Below, in pieces: positions 1 through 7,150 of a stretch of 24,545 bases of DNA. Origin of the DNA: WHTX01 sp038255145. Lineage in GTDB: Bacteria; Actinomycetota; Acidimicrobiia; Acidimicrobiales; CAIXPF01. How positions within the stretch are numbered: position 1 is the first letter of the stretch; each line of letters begins with the position of its first letter. The notes beneath the pieces are model-generated. The model was given only the letters and a program-made list of their open reading frames with translations. It did not search any database and was not told the DNA's origin. The stretch is from positions 1 to 24,545 of the forward strand of contig JBBSLP010000080.1 of assembly GCA_038255145.1 (NCBI GenBank). The letters are read 5' to 3'. The translations under genes and the position numbers were made by a program.

Positions 1-13
1 GCGCCGAACAGCG

Positions 14-31
14 ACGTCACCCTAGTGACGT
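14..31. promoter_or_regulatory. 18-bp palindrome overlapping a possible minus-strand -10
   Basis: Perfect inverted repeat ACGTCAC-CCTA-GTGACGT (7-4-7). Read on the minus strand it contains TAGGGT, the same -10-like hexamer seen before the glycosyltransferase operon at 21523-21528. It lies 52 bp beyond the stop of the SDR gene. It could be an operator over the promoter of a gene leaving the window to the left, or a transcript-end hairpin for the SDR operon. There is no U tract, which makes an intrinsic terminator less likely. The neighbouring gene is outside the window. Confidence 0.4.
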
Positions 32-83
32 GTCGTACCTGGTGGCCGGACCGCCGCCCAGGCCCGACGGTGGTCGCCTGCGG

Positions 84-824
84 TCAGCCGGCGGTCATGC
101 CCCCGTCGATGACGAACTCGGACCCCGTGCAGTAGGCGCTGTCGTCCGACGCCAGGTACAGGGCCAGGGCGGCGACCTCGGTGGGCTCTGCGGGGCGCTT
201 CAGGGGCACCCCCCGGGCGAACTTGTCGTGGCGCTCGGCGTTGTGGCCGGTCACCTCGTGGATCATGTCGGTCTCGATCATGCCCGGGTGGATGGAGTTG
301 ACCCGCACGCTGTGGCGGGCCAGCTCGATGGCCACCGACTTGGTCATGCCGGTGACGGCGAACTTCGAGGCGCCGTAGGCCACGGCACCGGCCGACGCCA
401 CCAGGCCGGCCACCGACGAGATGTTGATGATGGAGCCCGACCCCTGGTCGATCATGGTCGGGGCCACGGCCTTCATGCCCAGGAACACCCCGACCTGGTT
501 GACGTCGACGATGCGCCGGTAGAGCTCGAGGTCGGTGTCGAGCAGCTTGGCCCGCTGGAAGATGCCGGCGTTGTTGACCAGCACGTCGATGCGGCCGTGG
601 CGCTCGAGGGTCTGGCGGACCACCTCGGCCCACTCCTCCTCGGAGCGCACGTCGTGGGCCAGGAACGTGGCCCCGATGTCCTTGGCCAGCACCTCGCCGG
701 CGTCGACCAGGACGTCGGTGATGACGACCTCCGCCCCTTCGGACCGGAACAGCGCCGCCTCGGCGCCACCCTGGCCGCGGGCACCCCCGGTGACGATGGC
801 CACCTTGCCGTCGAGCTTCCCCAT
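84..824 (-). CDS. SDR family NAD(P)-dependent oxidoreductase
   Basis: A 246-aa classical short-chain dehydrogenase/reductase, probably a cytosolic alcohol/ketone oxidoreductase acting on a small hydroxy or oxo substrate. The N-terminal Rossmann motif is TGGARGQG (residues 12-19; the usual GIG is GQG here), followed by NNAG (84-87). The catalytic tetrad is visible as N109, S137, Y150 and K154 (YGASK), then the PG segment at 180-181. Asp37 after beta-2 suggests NAD(H) preference (inference). Length is normal for the family. The ATG at 824 is preceded by a strong ribosome-binding site (GAGGAGG, about 6 nt away). It lies 36 bp downstream of the LLM oxidoreductase gene on the same strand, so the two are probably co-transcribed. 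The substrate cannot be read from sequence. Confidence 0.93.
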   Translation of the reverse strand: MGKLDGKVAIVTGGARGQGGAEAALFRSEGAEVVITDVLVDAGEVLAKDIGATFLAHDVRSEEEWAEVVRQTLERHGRIDVLVNNAGIFQRAKLLDTDLELYRRIVDVNQVGVFLGMKAVAPTMIDQGSGSIINISSVAGLVASAGAVAYGASKFAVTGMTKSVAIELARHSVRVNSIHPGMIETDMIHEVTGHNAERHDKFARGVPLKRPAEPTEVAALALYLASDDSAYCTGSEFVIDGGMTAG

Positions 825-860
825 GGACCCCTCCTCTGTCAGGCCTCGGACCGTAGCCGG

Positions 861-1775
861 CTAGCCCACGGCGTCGCGCAGGCGGCCGGGGAGCTTGTGC
901 AGCTCGTCGATCATGGCCGACACGCTGCGGGCACCGGACTGGAAGATGGCGGTGGCGTTGATGGCGGCCCAGTCGAAGCCCAGGTCACGGATGGCCTCGA
1001 CCCGGCGCACGACGCGGTCGTGCTCGGCGTAGAAGGTCTTGCCGCTGGCGTCGCGGGGCGGGGGGGCCACCATGAGCTGGAGGCCGATCTCGGCCGGGTC
1101 CCGGCCGGCTTCTTCGGCGTGGCGGCGGATCTCGGCCACCAACGCCATGGTGGCGTCGTCGTCCTTGCCCGCCGCCCCCATCCAGCCGTCGCCCAGGCGG
1201 CCGGTGCGGCGCAGGGCGGCGGGGCTCGTGCCCCCCACCCACAGCGGCAACTTCGATCCCCGGGACGGCTTGGGTTCCATGGCCATGGCCACCTGGGGGT
1301 AGTTGGGGCCATCGAGGTCGACGGTGGCATCCCCCCAGTACGAGCGCAGGAGGAGCATGGCCTCGTCCATGCGCCGGCCCCGGTCACCGAAGTCCTCGCC
1401 GAGGGCGTCGTACTCGGACTCCTGCCAGCCCACGCCCACACCCAGGCGCATGCGCCCCCCCGACAGCACGTCGATGGTGGAGACCTGCTTGGCCACCAGC
1501 ACCGGCTGGCGCTGCGGCAGGACGAGGACCTCGGTGGACAGGCTGACCCTCGAGGTGACGGCGGCGGCGAAGGCCAGCACCACCAGGGCCTCGAGGATGG
1601 GCATCTGGGGCGGGTACATGGGGGCCTTGCGGGTGTCGGTCGGGTAGCCCATGACCACGTGGTCGAAGACGGCCAGCTCGTCGTAGCCCATGTCCTCGAT
1701 GGCCTTGGCCATCTCGACCACCTTGGCCGGGCCCTCCCGGAAGGCCACGCTCGGGAACTCCACTGCCAGCTTCAT
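861..1775 (-). CDS. LLM class F420-dependent oxidoreductase (TIGR03619-like)
   Basis: A 304-aa luciferase-like monooxygenase-fold protein (TIM barrel), of the type that in actinobacteria usually binds coenzyme F420. Typical segments are the DHV motif after the first strands (FDHVVMG), STEVLVLPQRQPVLVAKQ, and the region LSGGRMRLGVGVGWQ followed by E(Y/F)xALG, which resembles the Rv2161c/TIGR03619 group. ATG 1775 is preferred over ATG 1781 because GAGGGGG lies about 6 nt upstream of 1775, while it abuts 1781. It is probably the first gene of an operon with the SDR gene. Family assignment is firm. The cofactor (F420 rather than FMN) is family knowledge, and the substrate is unknown. Confidence 0.92.
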   Translation of the reverse strand: MKLAVEFPSVAFREGPAKVVEMAKAIEDMGYDELAVFDHVVMGYPTDTRKAPMYPPQMPILEALVVLAFAAAVTSRVSLSTEVLVLPQRQPVLVAKQVSTIDVLSGGRMRLGVGVGWQESEYDALGEDFGDRGRRMDEAMLLLRSYWGDATVDLDGPNYPQVAMAMEPKPSRGSKLPLWVGGTSPAALRRTGRLGDGWMGAAGKDDDATMALVAEIRRHAEEAGRDPAEIGLQLMVAPPPRDASGKTFYAEHDRVVRRVEAIRDLGFDWAAINATAIFQSGARSVSAMIDELHKLPGRLRDAVG

Positions 1776-1910
1776 GCCCATCCCCCTCGACGCATCGGCC
1801 GCCCCGGCCGTGCCCTCTGTCTAACCGGCACGCCGGCCGGGCGCCGGCCCACCGCAGGGGCTGCTGCGCCCCAGGGCCGGGTGGCCAGGGTCGTCCCGCG
1901 GCTGCAGCTC

Positions 1911-2285
1911 CTACTGCTGCTGGGGAAGGGGCCGGGGTTGGTGTCGTACGGCCGCCGTTGCCGGGTCCGGACGGGGCTGATCAGAACTGGAGAGCCTTTC
2001 GGGAGTCCGGTGAACCAGTCGGGCTGTCGGGCAAGGTCGGAGGCGAACCGGACGCATAGGCGTACCGCTGGCGTAGGTGGATGCGTTCGGTTGGTGGACG
2101 GACCCGCCTGTCCGGCGAACTGGACGCATAGGCGTACCGCTGGCGTAGGTGGATGCGTTCAGCTGGGGACGGACCCACCAGGCCGACCCCCACCGCCACC
2201 ACCCGTGAGTTGTCACGCTCAGCCCACCGCAGAGAGCGACGGTGACACGCAAGACCCACGGTCGCCCCTTCCCCAGCAGCAGTAG
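1911..2285. mobile_element. MITE-like element with 22-bp terminal inverted repeats
   Basis: A 375-bp segment bounded by 22-bp perfect inverted repeats (1911-1932 and 2264-2285, outer ends CTACTGCTGC... and ...GCAGCAGTAG). It lies in the 605-bp gene-free stretch between the two LLM genes. Inside are two direct repeats of 72-bp period. Open frames cross it but look like nothing known and are not credible genes. No obvious target-site duplication flanks the repeats (GCAGCTC on the left, ACCCCAG on the right), so insertion is not proven. An old non-autonomous element or a repeat-derived long hairpin are both possible. The flanks 1782-1910 and 2286-2380 show nothing recognisable. Confidence 0.45.
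2042..2184. repeat. Two direct repeats, 72-bp period, 39-bp identical core
   Basis: Copy 1 starts at 2042 and copy 2 at 2114. The 39-bp cores 2050-2088 and 2122-2160 are identical, and the following 24-25 bp are similar (TTGGTGGACGGACCC against CTGGGGACGGACCC). Each core begins with ACGCAT and ends with ATGCGT, so it can form a stem, and holds GGCGTA twice, 11 bp apart. No further copy was seen in the window. Confidence 0.85.
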
Positions 2286-2380
2286 ACCCCAGCCACCGCG
2301 GCCCACCCGGCAGCAGCAGTGGAGCCGACAGTCATTGCGGCCCATCCGACCACGCCGGCCGGCGGCGCCGGGCGCCTCGC

Positions 2381-3301
2381 TCAGGCCGTGGTGCGGGCGC
2401 GGGAGGCGAGGTAGTCGAAGGTGCGTTCAGCGGTGCCGGGGCCGGCGGACAGGAGCTGGGCCACGTAGTCGGTGGCACCGGCGGACTCGAGCCGGGCCAG
2501 GCCGGCGTCGAGGGCGGCCTCGTCACCCACCAGGGCGACGCCTTCGGGGCCCGACACCCCCTCGCGGTCGAACATGGCCCGGTACGACGGCAGGGTGTTG
2601 TACCACGCCGATCGGGCGGCCAGCTGGGCCCGGGCGGCGTCGGGATCGTCGGTGAGCACGATGGGGAGGCCAACGACGACGCGGGGGGCAGGCCGACCGG
2701 CCTCGGAGGCGGCGGCGCTGATGGTGGGCAGCACGTGGGCCTCGAGCGTCCGGGGCCCCACCCACGAGGTGATGGTGCCATCGGTGTAGGTCCCGGCCAG
2801 GCCCAGCACCACCGACCCCAGGGCGGCAACCAGCACGGGGACCGGGGGGCTGTCGATGGTGACGGTGGCCTCGACCTGGTATTCCGCCCCCTGGAACGAC
2901 ACCGGCTGACCGTTGAGCAGGGGACCGAGCACGGCCAGGTACTCACGCAGGTGGGACGCAGGCCGGGCGTAGGACAGGCCCAGGGCGTCGCTCATCATCA
3001 CCTCGTGGGAGAGGCCGATGCCCAGGGTGAACCGACCCCCGAGGGCAGCCTGGGCGGTGAGGGCCTGCTGGGCCATGACCACGGGGTGGCGGGGGAAGGT
3101 GGGCACGACCGCTGTGCCCAGCTCGATGTCCGTCGTGGCCCGCCCGGCGATGGCCAACGCGGTCATGGGGTCCATGCCGAAGGCGACGGGCATCCACATG
3201 CCGGCCAGGCCCGACGCCTCGATCTGGCCCGCCCGCTCGACCAACCCGTCGATGGTGCTCTCGGCCCGGGCCCCCAGGCCCACGGTGATGCCGATCTTCA
3301 T
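2381..3301 (-). CDS. LLM class F420-dependent oxidoreductase (TIGR03564-like)
   Basis: A 306-aa luciferase-like TIM-barrel oxidoreductase, paralogous in fold but not closely similar to the enzyme at 861-1775. The beginning MKIGITVGLG, the segment IELGTAVVPTFPRHPVVMAQQALT, then LGGRFTLGIGLSHE and PVLVAALG are typical of the actinobacterial TIGR03564 group. Members are expected to transfer hydride from F420H2 to small organic substrates. The ATG start is supported by GAGGGG 6-10 nt upstream. It lies 56 bp after the ABC exporter genes, on the same strand, but two hairpins separate them, so co-transcription is uncertain. Substrate unknown. Confidence 0.9.
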   Translation of the reverse strand: MKIGITVGLGARAESTIDGLVERAGQIEASGLAGMWMPVAFGMDPMTALAIAGRATTDIELGTAVVPTFPRHPVVMAQQALTAQAALGGRFTLGIGLSHEVMMSDALGLSYARPASHLREYLAVLGPLLNGQPVSFQGAEYQVEATVTIDSPPVPVLVAALGSVVLGLAGTYTDGTITSWVGPRTLEAHVLPTISAAASEAGRPAPRVVVGLPIVLTDDPDAARAQLAARSAWYNTLPSYRAMFDREGVSGPEGVALVGDEAALDAGLARLESAGATDYVAQLLSAGPGTAERTFDYLASRARTTA

Positions 3302-3320
3302 GCCTGCCCCCTCAACTCCG

Positions 3321-3359
3321 CCCCCCCGATGGGGCAGCCGCAGGGTAGATGCTGCGGCT
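3321..3359 (-). terminator. Tandem hairpins at the end of the ABC exporter operon
   Basis: AGCCGCAG-N8-CTGCGGCT (3336-3343 and 3352-3359) is a perfect 8-bp stem that includes two bases of the exporter stop codon. Next to it CCCC-GAT-GGGG can form a second hairpin (about 3324-3334). In the minus direction these follow the exporter genes and precede the LLM gene. There is no U-rich tail, so this may be a non-canonical terminator, an mRNA 3'-end stabiliser or an attenuator. Confidence 0.4.
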
Positions 3360-5313
3360 ACACCTCGGTGGCAGCGGCGGAGAACTGGGCGTTGTAGAGG
3401 CGGTGGTAGGCCCCCCGCCGCTCCAGCAGCTGGGTGTGGGTCCCCTGTTCGACGATGCTGCCCGCCTCCATGACCAGGATCAGGTCGGCGTCGCGGATGG
3501 TGGACAGCCGGTGGGCGATGACGAAGCTGGTGCGGTTGGAGCGGAGGGCGGCCATGGCCTGCTGCACCAGCACCTCGGTGCGGGTGTCGACCGAGCTGGT
3601 GGCCTCGTCGAGGATGAGGATGGTGGGGTCGGCCAGGAAGGCCCGGGCGATGGTGATGAGCTGCTTCTCACCGGCGCTGATGGCCCCGCCCTCGTCGTCG
3701 AGGGGGGTGTCGTAGCCGGCGGGCAGGGAGTGCACGAAGCGGTCCACGTAGGTGGCCCGGGCCGCGGCCAGCAACTGGTCGTCGCTCGCCTCGAGGTTGC
3801 CGTAGGCGATGTTCTCCCTGATGGTCCCGCTGAACAGCCAGGTGTCCTGCAGCACCATGCCCACGTGGGAGCGCAGGTGGCGTCGTCGCAGGTGGGAGAT
3901 GTCGTTGCCGTCCAAAAGGATGCGTCCGCCGTCGAGCTCGTAGAAGCGCATGATGAGGTTGACCAGCGTCGTCTTCCCCGCTCCCGTGGGCCCCACGATG
4001 GCCACGGTCTGGCCCGGTTCGGCCACCAGGGACAGGTCGCGGATCAGGGGGTTCTCGGGGTCGTAGGAGAAGGCCACGTGGTCGAACTCGACCCGCCCCC
4101 GGGGCTCCGTGTGGAGGGCGGGGTCGGCGTCGTCGGGCGTCTGCTCGGGGGCGTCGAGCAGGGCGAAGACCCGCTCGGCCGAGGCCACGCCCGACTGCAG
4201 CACGTTGGCCATGGACGCCAGCTGGGTCAGGGGCTGGGTGAACTGGCGGGAGTACTGGATGAAGGCCTGCACATCGCCCAGGGTGATGGCCCCCGACGCC
4301 ACCCGGACCCCGCCGACCACGGCGATGGCCACGTAGTTCAGGTTGCCCAGGAACATCATGGCCGGCTGGATGACACCGGAGATGAACTGGGCCCCGAAGC
4401 TGGCCTGGTAGAGGTGCTCGTTCTCGTCATGGAAGCGGGCCTCGACCTGGCGCTGGCGGCCGAACACCTTGACCAGGGCGTGCCCGGTGAAGGCCTCCTC
4501 GATCTGGGCGTTCAGGGTGCCGGTGTGCTTCCACTGCTGGATGAAGCGGGTCTTGGAGCGCGCGGCGATGAAGCGCACGATGAACAACGACGCCGGGATG
4601 GTGATCAGGGCCACCAGCGCCAGCACCGGCGAGATCCAGAACATGATCAGCAGCACCCCGACCAGGCTGAGGATCGAGGTGAGCAGCTGGCTCAACGTCT
4701 GCTGCAGGCTCTGGGCGATGTTGTCGATGTCGTTGGTGACCCGGCTGAGCAGGTCGCCACGGGGCTGGGCGTCGACGTAGCTGAGGGGCAGCCGGTTGAG
4801 CTTGTCCTCGACGTCGGAACGCAGGCGGAACATGGTGCGCTGCACCACCCCGGCCAGCACGAAGGACTGCAGGTAGGCCAGGAGCGCCGAGCCCAGGTAC
4901 AGCCCCACGGCCACGGCGAGGATGTTGCGCAGACGGGTGAAGTCGACCCCACCGCCGCGAACCCCGGCGAAGATCACGTCGGTGGCGTGGCCCAGCACCT
5001 TGGGCCCGAACACGTTCATGGTCACGCTGACCACGGCCAGCACGAGCACGGCGATCACACCGGGACGCTCGGGGGCCATGCGGCCCAACAGGCGACGGGT
5101 GGAGGCACCGAAGTCGTCGGACTTCTCGGCGGGGACCCCGGCCATGCCGAAGCGCCCACCGCCGAAGCCGGCCCGAGCCTCGTTGGTCGGCGGCCGCACC
5201 TTGCCGTCGCCGGCGGCGGAGCCGTCGCCCGCCGGCGCACCGTTCGTAGCGGCCCCGTTGCCCGGCGGGCCGTTGCCGGGGACGCCGTTGCCCGGGGCGC
5301 CGTTCGTGGTCAC
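3358..5313 (-). CDS. ABC exporter subunit with consensus ATPase site (permease-ATPase fusion)
   Basis: A 651-aa half-transporter with an N-terminal type IV exporter membrane domain and a C-terminal nucleotide-binding domain. Walker A GPTGAGKT is at 441-448, the Q-loop Gln at about 489, Walker B ILILDE ends in catalytic Glu570, and the switch His is 601 (AHRLSTI). Its signature is ISAGE (545-549) instead of LSGGQ. This is the active partner of a heterodimeric exporter of the TM287/288, BmrCD or LmrCD kind. The first ~75 residues are a hydrophilic Gly/Asn/Pro-rich tail built from NGxPG repeats, unusual for the family. The GTG start overlaps the upstream gene's TGA by four bases, indicating translational coupling. 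The likely cargo is a drug or lipid; substrate unknown. Confidence 0.93.
   Translation of the reverse strand: MTTNGAPGNGVPGNGPPGNGAATNGAPAGDGSAAGDGKVRPPTNEARAGFGGGRFGMAGVPAEKSDDFGASTRRLLGRMAPERPGVIAVLVLAVVSVTMNVFGPKVLGHATDVIFAGVRGGGVDFTRLRNILAVAVGLYLGSALLAYLQSFVLAGVVQRTMFRLRSDVEDKLNRLPLSYVDAQPRGDLLSRVTNDIDNIAQSLQQTLSQLLTSILSLVGVLLIMFWISPVLALVALITIPASLFIVRFIAARSKTRFIQQWKHTGTLNAQIEEAFTGHALVKVFGRQRQVEARFHDENEHLYQASFGAQFISGVIQPAMMFLGNLNYVAIAVVGGVRVASGAITLGDVQAFIQYSRQFTQPLTQLASMANVLQSGVASAERVFALLDAPEQTPDDADPALHTEPRGRVEFDHVAFSYDPENPLIRDLSLVAEPGQTVAIVGPTGAGKTTLVNLIMRFYELDGGRILLDGNDISHLRRRHLRSHVGMVLQDTWLFSGTIRENIAYGNLEASDDQLLAAARATYVDRFVHSLPAGYDTPLDDEGGAISAGEKQLITIARAFLADPTILILDEATSSVDTRTEVLVQQAMAALRSNRTSFVIAHRLSTIRDADLILVMEAGSIVEQGTHTQLLERRGAYHRLYNAQFSAAATEV
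5239..5310 (-). repeat. 15-bp repeats encoding an NGxPG-rich N-terminal tail
   Basis: Imperfect 15-bp units around CCGTTGCCCGG encode N-G-x-P-G motifs at the start of the exporter subunit. It is low-complexity coding sequence, prone to length change by slippage. It predicts a disordered cytoplasmic tail before the first transmembrane segment. Confidence 0.6.
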
Positions 5314-7043
5314 GCCGCCTCCTGGGCGCTGAGCTGGGAGGCCACGATCTCGCCGTAGGTCGGACAGCTGATCAGCAGTTCGTCGTGGGTGCCCAGGCCC
5401 ACGGCCCTGCCGTCCTCCAGCACGAGGATCTGGTCAGCGTCGATGATGGTCGACACCCGCTGGGCCACGATGACCACGGTGGCGTCGGCCACCAGGGGCT
5501 TGAGGGCGGCACGCAGTCGGGCATCGGTGGCCAGGTCGAGGGCGGAGAAGGAGTCGTCGAACAGGTAGATCTCGGGCTTGCGCACCAGGGCCCGGGCGAT
5601 GGCCAGGCGCTGGCGTTGCCCGCCCGACACGTTGGCGCCGCCCTGGGCGATGGGGGCATCGAGCCCGCCGGGCATGGCCTGTACGAAGTCACGGGCCTGG
5701 GCGGTGTCCAGCGCCGCCCACAGGGCCTCGTCGGTGGCGTTCGGATCGGCGAAGCGCAGGTTGGAGGCCACGGTGCCCGAGAACAGGTAGGGCTTCTGGG
5801 GCACGAGACCGATGCGGTCCCACAGGGTGTCGGGCTCGAGGTCGCGCACGTCGACCCCATCGACCAGCACCGCCCCCGAGGTGGCGTCGAACAGCCGGGG
5901 CACCAGGTTCACCAGGGTGGTCTTGCCCGCTCCGGTGCTGCCGATGACCGCGGTCATCCGCCCCGCCGTCGCCCGAAGGGAGATGCCGCTGAGCACGGGG
6001 GCGGCGGCACCCGGGTAGTGGAAGCCCACGTGACGCAGCTCGAGGGTGCCCCGTTCGGCCACCGCGGTGACGGGCGCCGCCGCGGGCACCACCGAGGACG
6101 GGGTGTCGAGCACCTCGACGATGCGTTCGGCGCACACCGCGGCGCGGGGTACGAGCATGGCCATGAAGGTGGCCATCATCACCGCCAGCAGCACCTGGGT
6201 CAGGTAGCTGAGGAAGGCGATGAGGGCGCCGATCTGCATCTCCCCCCGGTTCAGGCGGCCCGAACCGATCCACAGCACGGCCACGCTCGACACGTTGAGC
6301 ACGAGCATGACGATGGGGAACATGAGGGCCTGCAGCCGGCCGGCCTTGAGCGAGGTCTCGGTGAGCTGGGTGTTCACGTCGCCGAAGCGGGCCACCTCGG
6401 CCGGCTCGCGCACGAAGGCCCGCACCACCCGGATGCCGGTGATCTGTTCGCGCAGGACCCGGTTGGCGCTGTCCAGGCGCCCTTGCATGACCCGGAACTG
6501 GGGCACCATGCGCCGGATCACCAGGCCGATGGAGATGACGAGCACGGGCACGCTGACCACGAGGATCCACGACAGCTGCACGTCTTCGCGCAGGGCCATG
6601 ACCACGCCGCCGATGGCGGTGATGGGGGCGGCCACGAGCAGGGTGCACGTCATCAGCACCAGCATCTGCACCTGCTGGACGTCGTTGGTGATGCGGGTGA
6701 TGAGGGAGGGGGCGCCGAACTGGCCCATCTCCTGGGCCGAGAAGCCCGACACCTGGTGGAAGATGCCCGTGCGCACGTCACGCCCGAAGCCCATGGCCGC
6801 CCGGGCCCCGAAGTAGACGGCCGTGGTCGCGCACACCACCTGGATCAGGGTGACGACGAGCATGACGGCCCCGGTGCGCCAGATGTAACCCGTGTCCCCG
6901 GTGACGACGCCCTTGTCGATGATGTCGGCGTTGAGCCGGGGCAGGTACAGCGCGGCACTGGTCTGGGCCGCCTGCAGCACGACCACGGCCAGCAACGGGC
7001 GCCGGTAGGCACCCAGGTAGGCCCGCAGCAGCCGGATCAGCAC
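5310..7043 (-). CDS. ABC exporter subunit with degenerate ATPase site (permease-ATPase fusion)
   Basis: A 577-aa half-transporter: about six transmembrane segments in residues 1-300, then a nucleotide-binding domain. Walker A GSTGAGKT is at 368-375, Gln416 is in the Q-loop, and the canonical signature VSGGQ is at 472-476. The Walker B region ends FDD, with Asp497 in place of the catalytic Glu, and the switch His is Gln528 (AQRVSTI). These two changes match those known in TM287-type subunits. Together with the partner's ISAGE signature they make one degenerate and one consensus ATP site. The GTG start has an AGGG-type ribosome-binding site about 8 nt upstream. It is first in the two-gene operon and couples to the partner by a GTGA overlap. 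Confidence 0.94.
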   Translation of the reverse strand: MLIRLLRAYLGAYRRPLLAVVVLQAAQTSAALYLPRLNADIIDKGVVTGDTGYIWRTGAVMLVVTLIQVVCATTAVYFGARAAMGFGRDVRTGIFHQVSGFSAQEMGQFGAPSLITRITNDVQQVQMLVLMTCTLLVAAPITAIGGVVMALREDVQLSWILVVSVPVLVISIGLVIRRMVPQFRVMQGRLDSANRVLREQITGIRVVRAFVREPAEVARFGDVNTQLTETSLKAGRLQALMFPIVMLVLNVSSVAVLWIGSGRLNRGEMQIGALIAFLSYLTQVLLAVMMATFMAMLVPRAAVCAERIVEVLDTPSSVVPAAAPVTAVAERGTLELRHVGFHYPGAAAPVLSGISLRATAGRMTAVIGSTGAGKTTLVNLVPRLFDATSGAVLVDGVDVRDLEPDTLWDRIGLVPQKPYLFSGTVASNLRFADPNATDEALWAALDTAQARDFVQAMPGGLDAPIAQGGANVSGGQRQRLAIARALVRKPEIYLFDDSFSALDLATDARLRAALKPLVADATVVIVAQRVSTIIDADQILVLEDGRAVGLGTHDELLISCPTYGEIVASQLSAQEAA

Positions 7044-7103
7044 CGGACGTCCCTGCCCTGTCGAGCCATGGTTCCCGCCCTTCCGGTCGACATCCGGCGA
7101 GAG

Positions 7104-7109
7104 ATGCTA
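7104..7109 (-). promoter_or_regulatory. Possible -10 element for the ABC exporter operon
   Basis: The minus-strand hexamer TAGCAT fits the TANNNT pattern seen at other starts here and is identical to the -10 proposed for the pirin gene. It lies in the 107-bp gap between the monooxygenase stop and the exporter GTG and would give an untranslated leader of about 50 nt. No clear -35 is visible. Confidence 0.3.
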
Positions 7110-7150
7110 CCGAGGGGGTGGAACCTGGGGGTCGCGACCTGACGGTGACG

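Noticed and set aside
2050..2160. CRISPR-like pattern (39-bp repeat, 33-bp interval)
   Set aside because: There are only two copies, the interval and the sequence after copy 2 resemble each other, and no cas gene is nearby.
30..2285. Long plus-strand open frame (about 750 codons)
   Set aside because: It runs antisense to the SDR and LLM genes, has His/Gly/Val/Gln-rich composition typical of antisense frames in GC-rich DNA, and shows no domain.
1911..2345. Minus-strand 144-codon frame with two NASTYASGTPMRPVR repeats
   Set aside because: The repeat arises from the 72-bp DNA repeats. Composition is erratic, there is no ribosome-binding site, and the frame ends inside a terminal inverted repeat.
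3349..5358. Long plus-strand open frame opposite the ABC exporter
   Set aside because: It mirrors the exporter coding strand, is rich in GQ/EV/H residues and has no motif. The minus-strand frame has every ABC motif.
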